From Litorimonas sp964352855 (GTDB lineage Bacteria > Pseudomonadota > Alphaproteobacteria > Caulobacterales > Maricaulaceae): a stretch of 64,000 nucleotides of DNA. Within the stretch, counting starts at the first letter, position 1. Every line of letters starts with the position of its first letter. Below, one piece after another: positions 35,876 to 44,044 of this stretch. The translations under genes were made by a program, and so were the position numbers. The stretch spans positions 1 to 64,000 of the forward strand of contig CAYGTR010000016.1 in assembly GCA_964352855.1 (NCBI GenBank), written 5' to 3'. The notes under the pieces are model-generated. The model saw nothing but the letters and a program-made list of their open reading frames with translations, was not told where the DNA came from and searched no databases.

Positions 35876-36961
35876 TCAGCTTAATCGGATCATATCTTGA
35901 ACCATTATTTTATAAAGGCGGTAGGCCTGTTTATTTAGCCCCAGCTTTATGAGTATCGCAGACGGTAAAATATAGCTGGTGTAAACCAGCTGCCAGATTT
36001 TATTAGCGTCACCCCTTGCGTGAATACGGTCAACGATAAGCGGCGCTATAGAATAATAGTCATCTATCTCCTCACGCATTCCAGCACTTTGCGACATCCA
36101 GCCATCTCGAAATTTACGCAAGGTTTGTAGCTCCCAGCAATTGTCGTCAAGACCAACACCATCGCAGCTTGCCGTTGTGATGAAGCAACCTGAACGGCAC
36201 TCACCTGCTTTTTGTTGGCGCTTAACGTCTTCAAATCTGGGAATTCCAATATTAAATAGACCCTTCACATAAGACCCACTGATTGGGACCGACTGCGAAA
36301 AATAAGGCTGATTGGCAAAGAGTAAAGATACCATAATCGGCGCATCGCCGCGAGTTAAAGCCATCATTGCCGCTTCGGAAATATTAAATTGATTTTCACC
36401 GCCTCGGCTAAATTTATTATAGTTAAAGCGCTCGACATATGAGCCTTTGCGAATTTCGACGCCGTGCCAAAGTCCATTGTAGACCTGAGATTCTTTTCGG
36501 GCTGCAATTTCGCGAGATACATCACCGGATGTCCCTCTTATTGATCGATCAGTCGCTAGAATATACTGATTAGCACGATCAACGCGTAGCGCATATTGAG
36601 GCTGACCTAAATTATGCTTGTAAACAAACTTTAGATCAAGAATTTGCTTGCCGCTCAACTGACGCGCATCCGCGCTTTTTATGGTCTGGTTACTGTTTTC
36701 AGAGGGGATAGGAAGCCGTTCATAAAGCCTAAAATCATCGCCATAGATCGGCGCGGATACAGGAAATGCGATATCAGGGTTACGCTCAACCGTTGTCCAT
36801 GTACTTGAAATATGCAGCAGCCATTCACCAACTCTTTCGCTATCATAAATCAAACATGATGGCACTTCGCCGCTCTGCGCGGCAGCAATTTTCGGGAATA
36901 AACCCAATGAGCCTAAAGCACTCGCGCAGGCCAAAAAACGTCGCCTTGGAATAAAGTTCAT
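35876..36961 (-). CDS. Tat-exported protein with a CFI-box C-terminal domain
   Basis: This 361-residue protein has its start set by GGAGG six bases before ATG 36961. The signal has the twin-arginine form RRRFLA (residues 6-11), a hydrophobic stretch and AAAQS near residue 29, so it is probably exported folded. The C-terminal 95 residues start with CRSGCFITTASC and continue ELQTLRKFRDGW, EIDDYYSIAPLIVDRI, matching the 'CFI-box-CTERM' type of domain seen at the ends of many bacterial envelope proteins. The N-terminal region is unknown; LYYHP-type motifs of module A are absent. It precedes the 705-residue gene by 52 bp. Confidence 0.83.
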   Translation of the reverse strand: MNFIPRRRFLACASALGSLGLFPKIAAAQSGEVPSCLIYDSERVGEWLLHISSTWTTVERNPDIAFPVSAPIYGDDFRLYERLPIPSENSNQTIKSADARQLSGKQILDLKFVYKHNLGQPQYALRVDRANQYILATDRSIRGTSGDVSREIAARKESQVYNGLWHGVEIRKGSYVERFNYNKFSRGGENQFNISEAAMMALTRGDAPIMVSLLFANQPYFSQSVPISGSYVKGLFNIGIPRFEDVKRQQKAGECRSGCFITTASCDGVGLDDNCWELQTLRKFRDGWMSQSAGMREEIDDYYSIAPLIVDRIHARGDANKIWQLVYTSYILPSAILIKLGLNKQAYRLYKIMVQDMIRLS

Positions 36962-37061
36962 ACCACGCCTCCACATCTATTAAGTACAGAATGACAAAAA
37001 ACGACTGGCGAAGCAATAAATTCAGGCCATATATCCAAAATTGTTAGGTCTGATTTGCCCC

Positions 37062-37279
37062 GATAGTGTTGAAAAACTCCAAAATTGGAATTCGGCAAAT
37101 TTTCGTTGTTTGAGCAAAAGATTGAAAACCAAGTATAAAGTTGTCCATACTGACTCATAGATTAGTCAGGAGGAAAGTTATCAAATTTTAGCCACCCCGT
37201 CGGATAAAAAATGCAAAACCTTCTGTATCGCTCGGAAATTTTTGCAATTGGGTCAAAAGTGGAGTTTTTCAACACTATC
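37062..37279. repeat. 218-bp MITE-like element with 19-bp terminal inverted repeats
   Basis: The sequence is bounded by GATAGTGTTGAAAAACTCC at 37062-37080 and its perfect complement at 37261-37279. Similar ends occur in several transposase-bearing insertion sequences, but no transposase is encoded in the 180-bp interior. CCCC occurs directly outside each end and could be a four-base target duplication. It is probably a non-autonomous derivative. It sits next to the 163-bp repeat and downstream of no gene end, in the upstream region of the CFI-box gene. Confidence 0.85.
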
Positions 37280-37288
37280 CCCCCTGAG

Positions 37289-37451
37289 CTGTCAATATAG
37301 CAGAGATATTTTCGTTATAATGCAGTTTAGTTCTTGAGAGTTAGACAGTTCATCAACAGTCTACAGCTTACTAGAGAAGTCCATCGAAACTGAGAGGGAT
37401 GTTTGTGCCACAAAATCAAATGTGAACGTGCCACAAATTCAAATTTGACAG
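37289..37451. repeat. 163-bp dispersed repeat, copy 2
   Basis: This has the same length and orientation as 19578-19740, with about 80% identity and no gaps by eye. The ends are CTGTCAA and TTGACAG. It starts nine bases after the MITE-like element. Together the two copies bracket the 17.5 kb that contains module B. Confidence 0.85.
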
Positions 37452-37778
37452 GACTATGTGATTGTTTTATATATACTTTTCTACTCAGCATCGTGCTGTG
37501 TGGGGGCACCATTTTTCTTAGTAAAAATAATAATTTGGACTGCATCAGAGAAATGCCTCTATCGTCATTTTTACTCCAGTAAGCACATAGTAAGCACGCG
37601 CATCAATTGCCAGATTACGCTTATTTGGCGTGAGTACTGAGAGGATTTATTGTTGTGGATAACTGGGATGCGAGCGTCGAATCGAAAACATATCTCCTTG
37701 GTTCTCAAGGAAATGCGTTTAACTAAACACTCACATAGAATTTTAATGCCATACGCCTGGCTACATGATGATTAGTAT
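37452..37778. other. Gene-free stretch before the cusA remnant
   Basis: Nothing coding is supported here. A single perfect DnaA-box sequence (TGTGGATAA, complement TTATCCACA) occurs at 37654-37662 without other boxes or an AT-rich repeat cluster. The sequence is probably decayed DNA between mobile elements. Confidence 0.5.
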
Positions 37779-38116
37779 ATGGGCGTATTCCAAGGCGTAA
37801 TTCAGACAGCACTTGGGGGATGCGCCTCGCGGAGTCCGTTCAGGGCCGAGAGCGCTATAATATCATGCTGCGCTATGAGCGCGCCTTTCGCGAAACCGAA
37901 CTGACATTGGCAATATTCTAATCCTAACGCCAACGGGGGCACACATTCCGCTGCGCGAATTGGTGAGCGTTGCTTATACCGAAGGCCCGCCCATGATCCG
38001 TTCAGAGAATGCACGGCTCACAGGCTGGGTCTTTGTGAACATCGCTGACCGTGACTTGGGCGGCTACGTGGCCGAGGCCAAGGCTATTGTCGCCGATGCG
38101 GTATCATTGCCCCTGG
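37779..38116 (+). pseudogene. Fragment of a heavy-metal RND efflux pump (CusA/CzcA type), frameshifted
   Basis: Reading across two one-base deletions (near 37818 and 37912) gives pieces that match the middle of CusA/CzcA pumps: VIQTALGG, ESVQGRERYNIMLRYERAF, ILTPTGAHIPLREL and VAYTEGPPMIRSENARLTGW, ending YVAEAKAIVADAVSLPLG. Only about 110 of roughly 1040 residues remain. The right end stops exactly at the IS6 end at 38117, and no continuation follows the element at 38919. The original protein would be an inner-membrane cation exporter; this piece is not functional. Confidence 0.85.
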
Positions 38117-38918
38117 GGCTTTGTCACGTTAATGCCCGTTTTCAGACGTTCTGCTAAGCTGTCGCAATGAAAAACTCAATTTACGCCCGGCACCGCTTTC
38201 ATCCAGATGCAATCAAGCGTGCCGTTTGAATGTATTTCAGGTTCAATTTAAGTTTTAGAGATGTCGAAGAACTCATGTTGGAACGCGGAGTCGAATTATC
38301 TTACGAAACGATACGAAGATGGGTCGACAAGTTTGGGCCAACTTATGCAAAGCGCATAAAGTCTCGATCCGAACGTCCCTCTCCTGTTTGGCATTTAGAC
38401 GAGGTCTATACAAAGATTAATGGCAGGATGGTGTATCTGTGGCGAGCCGTCGATGACGAGGGAACTGTTCTGGATGTTGTTGTCCAACGACGGCGTAATA
38501 CAAAAGCAGCCACGCATTTGCTGCGGAAACTCCTAAAGAACCAAGGCATCAAACCAACTCGAATTGTGACTGATAGACTTAGGTCTTATGGAGCAGCACT
38601 CAAACTTTTAGGCTTAAGACATCTTCAAGACGCTGGAGGTCGGAAGAACAATCGCGCAGAATGCTCACACGTTCCTATCCGGCGAAGAGAACGAAAATCA
38701 CAGAGATTTAGATCGGTCAGGAACGCTCAAAAACTGCTCTCCGTTCACAGTCAAATTTACAACCTCTTCAATCATCGACGCCGCCTCATCTCCTGAGCAA
38801 CACTTCGAAAGTTCAGACATCAAGCAAACTTAGAATGGAACTTAGCGACGGCATTATTGTGCTCTTAAGAATGCAGAATCCGGAAGAACTCATTCGACAC
38901 AGCTAACGTGACAAAGCC
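38117..38918 (+). mobile_element. IS6-family insertion sequence, degenerate copy
   Basis: The left end GGCTTTGTCACGTTAA (38117-38132) is identical to that of the first copy; the right end (38903-38918) has one mismatch. Length is again 802 bp and orientation is the same. Eight bases flanking each side (GCCCCTGG and ATCAACAG) differ, so no target duplication remains. The different flanks fit a deletion or recombination after insertion. Confidence 0.92.
38167..38868 (+). pseudogene. IS6-family transposase with two nonsense codons
   Basis: The frame is 233 codons, as in the first copy, without indels. Codon 21 is TGA at 38227-38229 where the intact copy has TGG (Trp), and a second TGA at 38794-38796 replaces an Arg codon near the end. 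The catalytic motifs WHLDEVY, VTDRLRSY and NNRAECSH remain. Conservation of the frame with only point changes suggests fairly recent inactivation. Confidence 0.9.
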
Positions 38919-38963
38919 ATCAACAGCTGTTTATAGCGGCAATATGGTTTCGTGCGGCTCGGT

Positions 38964-40640
38964 TTAGCCCCAGTGATTGGCGTCGGCTCGCGCCCAATGA
39001 CGCTGCCAGTTTTCGGGGCGTGTATTATCTGACAGCAACACACCTTCCTGCAGATAATCATAAATATCGGAATAAGTTTGCACCGCACCGCCTTTCACAC
39101 GGTGATACATATGATCGGATGTGATACCCTTCGGGTCGGTTAGTCCTGCACTACCGACAATTTCCATCAGATTCTTGATATTGGCGCTTTGGTAATTGGC
39201 GACGCGCTCGGCCTTTAGGTCGACATCGAGCGCATTAAAGCGTGAAGCTTTTTGCGTCGCGATACCTGTGGGACATTTATCATTGTGACAGCTGCGGGCT
39301 TGAATACAGCCAAGGGCAAGCATCATGGCACGGGCGGAATTCACCGTATCCGCACCGAGCGCGAACAGCCGTATCATATGAAAGGCCGAAATCGCTTTGC
39401 CGGAGGCAATGAGGCGGATTTTACCGCGCAGCCTTGTCCCGACCAAAGCATTATGCACAAAGAGCAAACCTTCGCGAAGCGGTGTGCCGACGGAATTTGT
39501 CATTTCTATCGGGGCAGCCCCTGTACCGCCTTCGGAGCCGTCCACCGTAATGAAATCAGGCGTTACGCCCGTCTCTACCATCGCTTTGCAAATCGCGAGG
39601 AACTCGGCCTTGTCCCCGATGCAGAGCTTAAAGCCGACGGGCTTGCCGTCGGACAAATCCCGCAGGCGCGCAATAAACGTCAGCAGCTCACGCGGCGTCG
39701 AAAAGGCGGAATGGGCGGCGGGGGAAATCACGTCCTCGCCCATCGGCACATGACGAATTTCTGCAATTTCGGACGTCAGTTTAATGGCGGGTAAAATACC
39801 GCCATGACCAGGCTTGGCCCCTTGGGAGAGTTTCACTTCTATCATTTTGACAGTCTCACGAACGGACTTTTGTGCAAAGAGTCCTGGATCAAACGCCCCG
39901 TTTTCATCACGGCAGCCAAAGTAGCCTGTGCCGATTTGCCAGATAAGATCGCCGCCATACTCTAGATGATAGGGGCTGATGCCACCCTCCCCTGTATTAT
40001 GCGCGAAGCCGCCAATTTTTGCGCCTTTGTTCAAGGCCAAAATCGCATTTTTACTCAGCGCGCCATAGCTCATGGCGGAAATATTGAGAAGAGCAGCGTC
40101 GTAAGGTTTCTGGCAATCCGGCCCGCCAAAGCGCACACGCGGATTATGATTTGTCACATCTTTTGGCGCGATTGAATGGTTCACCCATTCATAACCGTCG
40201 CGGTAGACATCAAACAATGTTCCGAACGGGCGCGTGTCCTGTTCTTTCTTTGCCCGTTGATAGACGAGTGCGCGAAATTCCCGGCTGATCGGTGCGCCAT
40301 TTGTATCTGACTCCACAAAATATTGCTGAATCTCAGGGCGGATGAACTCAAAGAAATAGCGCAAATGTCCAATGACGGGATAAAGACGCAAAACTGTCTT
40401 TTTACGCTGAACAATATCATACACGCCGACTGCGAAAATCGGTAAAATCAAAAGAAACGCCCAAGCGGCAATCGGCCATATTAAAGTCATTATGGTCGTT
40501 GAACACACCGCAATTGTGGTGAGTGTGAAAAAGAGAATACGCGCTGAAAATTCTGACTTTTCCAAAGCAAAAGATGTTTTTGGCGGAAACGCATAAGCCC
40601 GCACATTCAGGCCCGTCTGCTTTTCAGGGATGTCCAACAT
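38964..40640 (-). CDS. Membrane-anchored FMN-binding glutamate synthase-domain protein
   Basis: This 558-residue protein has an N-terminal region with two membrane helices (about 33-74), followed by a domain like the FMN/iron-sulfur synthase part of GltB: FGGPDCQKPYDAALLNISAMSYGALS, GGILPAIK-type loop motifs, GSEGGTGAAPIEM and the cysteine cluster CIQARSCHNDKCPTGIA expected to hold a 3Fe-4S centre. The glutaminase and amidotransferase domains are absent. Stand-alone members of this family are widespread; their reaction is not well defined, so 'glutamate synthase' is a family name only. It lies just past the IS6 right end. Confidence 0.9.
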   Translation of the reverse strand: MLDIPEKQTGLNVRAYAFPPKTSFALEKSEFSARILFFTLTTIAVCSTTIMTLIWPIAAWAFLLILPIFAVGVYDIVQRKKTVLRLYPVIGHLRYFFEFIRPEIQQYFVESDTNGAPISREFRALVYQRAKKEQDTRPFGTLFDVYRDGYEWVNHSIAPKDVTNHNPRVRFGGPDCQKPYDAALLNISAMSYGALSKNAILALNKGAKIGGFAHNTGEGGISPYHLEYGGDLIWQIGTGYFGCRDENGAFDPGLFAQKSVRETVKMIEVKLSQGAKPGHGGILPAIKLTSEIAEIRHVPMGEDVISPAAHSAFSTPRELLTFIARLRDLSDGKPVGFKLCIGDKAEFLAICKAMVETGVTPDFITVDGSEGGTGAAPIEMTNSVGTPLREGLLFVHNALVGTRLRGKIRLIASGKAISAFHMIRLFALGADTVNSARAMMLALGCIQARSCHNDKCPTGIATQKASRFNALDVDLKAERVANYQSANIKNLMEIVGSAGLTDPKGITSDHMYHRVKGGAVQTYSDIYDYLQEGVLLSDNTRPENWQRHWARADANHWG

Positions 40641-40805
40641 TTTAACAAGCCCCCTTCTGGCGCTTTATACATATAACACCAAATAGTTACAGATAATGCT
40701 TTCTATTTCCCTAATTGCCATTCCCATATTGTTGTTAAGCTCAGATTCCTATTTGCGGTTTGGTGCGGCGCAGCTTAAGTCTGGTACATAAACATAGGGC
40801 CGATC

Positions 40806-42602
40806 ATGAGACTTTTATCCGCTTTTTTACTGTGCACCGCTTTAAGTGTGGCGGCATGCACGCCTGCACCGCAAAATACGTCTCCCGCACAGCCCATTGA
40901 CCGCATTGTCAAAACCTCTGTGTCAACAAAAGGCATGGTCGCCGCGGCTAACCCGCTCGCGGCTAAAGCCGGATTGGAGATTTTAGCGCAAGGGGGATCT
41001 GCGGTAGATGCTGCGATTGCGGTGCAAACAGTCTTAGGTCTCGTCGAGCCCCAAAGCTCCGGCCTCGGCGGAGGGGCCTTTTTGGTCGTTTATGATCCAA
41101 AGACCGCCAAAGTCTGGAATTATAATGGCCGCGAAACAGCCCCCGCCAATATCACACCGGAGCTGTTCCTTGATCCCGAAACAGGGGAGCCGCTGCGCTA
41201 CTTCGCAGGTATCGCATCAGGTCGCTCGACAGGTGTGCCTGGCGCAGTCGTGATGCTCCACAAAGCGCATGAAGACTATGGCCAACTTCCGTGGGGCGCG
41301 CCGATGGAACCCGCTATCAAACTTGCGGATGAAGGCTTCGCTGTTAGCCCCCGTATGGCAAGCTTGGTTAAACGCATGGGCAGCTTCGTTTTGGGTAATG
41401 ATGATGAGGCCAGGGCCTATTTCTTCTTGGACGACGGCACAACGATTCCGGAAGGGTTTGTTCGCGATAATAAACCCTATGCAGACACGCTGCGTGCGAT
41501 ACAGGCCAATCCCCGCGCCCTCCTCGAAGGGCCGATTGCCGAAGCCATTATTGCCAAAACGCAAATTGAGCCCCTGCCGGGCACACTGACACTAGACGAC
41601 ATGGCTGCTTATCAACCCCAAAAAACCGAGGCCCTCTGCGGGACATATCGCGACCATATTGTATGCGGCGCACAACCGCCCTCCTCCGGCCCTGTCGCCG
41701 TTCTCTCTATTTTAGGAGTCTTAGAAAATTACGACATGACGGACTTAGGACAAACCACGCAAGGTTGGCACATCTTTGCCGAAGCTTCGGCTATGGCCTA
41801 TGCAGACCGCGATAAATATGTGGCAGACCCTGACTTTGTTGAGGTGCCTGTCGCGGCGATGCTCGACAAGGATTACCTCAAAAGCCGGGCGGCGCTTATC
41901 CAGGCTGATAGAGCGATTGAAAATGTCACAGCGGGTAACCCTGTTGGTTTCGTGCGGGGTCAAGACGCCACGCCTGACAGTCCCGGAACGTCACATTTCA
42001 CAGTTATCGACGAAACCGGATTGACCGTTTCCATGACAACAACGGTGGAAGCCCCCTTTGGCAGCCAGCGCATGGTCAATGGTTTTATGCTCAATAATCA
42101 GCTCACGGATTTTTCTTATCTTCCCGTTGATGCGCAGGGTAATCCGATCGCGAATGCGCCTGCCCCGCGCAAACGCCCCCGCAGTTCTATGGCGCCGCTT
42201 ATCGTCTTTAACCCGAAGGGTGAGTTGCTGTTTACAACAGGATCGCCCGGCGGAAATTCTATTATTGATTATGTTGCGAAATCCGTTGTCGGCATCATTG
42301 ATTGGGGTCTCAGCCCACAAGAAGCCATTGAGCTGCCCAATGTGATTTCGCGCAACGGGCGCGTACGCCTTGAGTCCCAAGACCTCAGATCAGAAGAGAC
42401 AGATGAAATTGACCGCGGGGCCGGTGCTGTCGAATTTGGCCTGCCCAATGATATTGTTAGCGCCTTAGAGGATATGGGCCACAACGTCGTCAGATCGAAA
42501 GGGGAGATTTCGGGCCTGCATATTATCTATCGCCAAGATGACGGCACATTAATCGGCGGAGCTGACCCGAGACGCGAAGGCGTCGCGATTAAAGTCGAGT
42601 AA
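40806..42602 (+). CDS. ggt: Gamma-glutamyltransferase, lipoprotein form
   Basis: This 598-residue protein has a lipobox VAAC (Cys18) after a short signal, so it should be a lipid-anchored envelope enzyme. It transfers or hydrolyses the gamma-glutamyl group of glutathione. Gamma-glutamyltransferases cut themselves into two subunits before a Thr; here PGTSHFTV contains the expected nucleophile T395. Other family blocks are GGSAVDAAIAVQ, SSGLGGGAF, NQLTDFSY, and RPRSSMAPLIV near the C-terminal end. It faces the neighbouring kinase gene tail to tail with two bases between them. Confidence 0.93.
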   Translation: MRLLSAFLLCTALSVAACTPAPQNTSPAQPIDRIVKTSVSTKGMVAAANPLAAKAGLEILAQGGSAVDAAIAVQTVLGLVEPQSSGLGGGAFLVVYDPKTAKVWNYNGRETAPANITPELFLDPETGEPLRYFAGIASGRSTGVPGAVVMLHKAHEDYGQLPWGAPMEPAIKLADEGFAVSPRMASLVKRMGSFVLGNDDEARAYFFLDDGTTIPEGFVRDNKPYADTLRAIQANPRALLEGPIAEAIIAKTQIEPLPGTLTLDDMAAYQPQKTEALCGTYRDHIVCGAQPPSSGPVAVLSILGVLENYDMTDLGQTTQGWHIFAEASAMAYADRDKYVADPDFVEVPVAAMLDKDYLKSRAALIQADRAIENVTAGNPVGFVRGQDATPDSPGTSHFTVIDETGLTVSMTTTVEAPFGSQRMVNGFMLNNQLTDFSYLPVDAQGNPIANAPAPRKRPRSSMAPLIVFNPKGELLFTTGSPGGNSIIDYVAKSVVGIIDWGLSPQEAIELPNVISRNGRVRLESQDLRSEETDEIDRGAGAVEFGLPNDIVSALEDMGHNVVRSKGEISGLHIIYRQDDGTLIGGADPRREGVAIKVE

Positions 42603-42604
42603 AA

Positions 42605-43999
42605 TTACTCACGTACTGCAGGCAAGCGCAAACGAAAATGCGTGCCTGTTTTATCTGAGCGGATAAGGGCTAAATCTCCGCCTTGCGCCATAGCGAGTTC
42701 TTTGGAAATTGACAGTCCTAGCCCTGTGCTGCCAGCCTTACCCTGAGACCCCGCAAACGCCAAGAAAAGGTTTTTGGCAGCTCTGTCCGGCAATCCCGGA
42801 CCCGTATCAATGATATCAACATTTACAGATTCATCTGTCGGGTCAGCAGAGACTTTGATTTCGCAGATGTCGCACCCCTTCATAGCTTGCGCGGCGTTCC
42901 GAAACAGATTGTGTAAAATACGGTAAGTCTGATCAGGGTCTGCCATAACTCTCAATTCCGTCGGCACTTGGTTCTTGAACTGTGTCGCCGGGAAATGGGC
43001 CATCGTATCAGATGCCACTTCGCCCAAAAGAAAAGAGAGCCGCACGGGTTGCATATCCGGGTCAGCCGTTTCTGCTCGGCTATAAGCTAGCACATCCTCT
43101 GTTAAACCGACACCCCGCTCAAGCGTTCGCACGAGTTTCTCGCCCATATCGACGACTTTCTCATCTTTTTGCATGGTCAAACGGTCAGCAATCAACAAAG
43201 CCGTCGATAAAACATTGCGCAGGTCGTGATTGATTTTGGCAACAGATAAACCCAGACCCGCAAGGCGCTCACGCTGACGGAAGGCGGAGCGCAGGCTCTG
43301 TTTCGTATCATAAAATTCGCGTTCCAATTCCCCGATTTCATCTTTGCGACGATTAGAGCGCCCCAAATTTTGTCTGAATTGAGGGTTTTCACGAAAGGTT
43401 TTCATATTGGCCAGTAACCTCTGCAAAGGCCTGACGATAATCAACAGCATAGAGAGATAGATCAAAGCGCCTGTGAGTATGGCAATAAAAAGAGAGAGGT
43501 AAAAAATACGCTCTGAAAAATCCCACAGCTCTGCTTTTACAGCTTTGCGCGGAATGATAAGCTCCAAGGCTTCTTGGCCTTCTACCGGCGAATTTGCAAT
43601 GATTCGCAAACGGTCATTCCCATTGGAAAAGAAATCACCAAAGGAATCACGAAATTGCGGAAACCGCTTAGGGTCTCGCATGTCTACTTCAAGAAAATTA
43701 GCATCTGACGGCGGAAACCCAAGAATGAGTTCAGTCATACCGTCACGCCGTACCGCCAAAAGTTCAACATCCGTCTTTTCCATAAAATCTTTAGAAAGCA
43801 TTTCAGAGGCTTCGTAATCCGGCACGCCAGTGAGCGCTTGGGTCAAAATACCTGCCTGTTGAATGCGATCAATAAGATAGCTCTGACGATAAAGCGCCAG
43901 AGAGGGAATAAACAGAACAAGCTCTGCCAACATGACAAAACCTACCGTCATAAGCAGGAGCTTTGCCGATAGGCGGCGGGCTATATAGCCATCAATCAT
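42605..43999 (-). CDS. Membrane sensor histidine kinase, orphan
   Basis: This 464-residue protein has membrane helices at about 12-34 and 167-189 with a periplasmic domain of about 130 residues between, followed by a HAMP linker. The H-box is LSVAKINHDLRNVLSTAL with H258, typical of the HDLRN group. The ATPase domain has NLFRNAAQAM, DTGPGL and STGLGLSIS. No response regulator gene is adjacent, so the partner lies elsewhere. The next gene upstream (44045) is on the same strand, 45 bp away. Confidence 0.9.
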   Translation of the reverse strand: MIDGYIARRLSAKLLLMTVGFVMLAELVLFIPSLALYRQSYLIDRIQQAGILTQALTGVPDYEASEMLSKDFMEKTDVELLAVRRDGMTELILGFPPSDANFLEVDMRDPKRFPQFRDSFGDFFSNGNDRLRIIANSPVEGQEALELIIPRKAVKAELWDFSERIFYLSLFIAILTGALIYLSMLLIIVRPLQRLLANMKTFRENPQFRQNLGRSNRRKDEIGELEREFYDTKQSLRSAFRQRERLAGLGLSVAKINHDLRNVLSTALLIADRLTMQKDEKVVDMGEKLVRTLERGVGLTEDVLAYSRAETADPDMQPVRLSFLLGEVASDTMAHFPATQFKNQVPTELRVMADPDQTYRILHNLFRNAAQAMKGCDICEIKVSADPTDESVNVDIIDTGPGLPDRAAKNLFLAFAGSQGKAGSTGLGLSISKELAMAQGGDLALIRSDKTGTHFRLRLPAVRE

Positions 44000-44044
44000 T
44001 CTATCTGACTAGCGGGTTTATTGTCAGCATGAAAGCCCGAAAGC

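Noticed and set aside
37654..37662. Perfect DnaA box (complement of TTATCCACA)
   Set aside because: It is a single box with no cluster, no dnaA or replication gene nearby and no AT-rich unwinding element; a chance match is likely.
2..38918. Classical composite transposon formed by the two IS6 copies
   Set aside because: The right copy has no target duplication, its transposase is dead, and the copies differ too much to be a recent pair; only a translocatable-unit history is possible.
39252..39794. 180-residue plus-strand frame inside the glutamate synthase-domain gene
   Set aside because: The minus-strand gene shows FMN and iron-sulfur motifs throughout this region; the plus frame has none.
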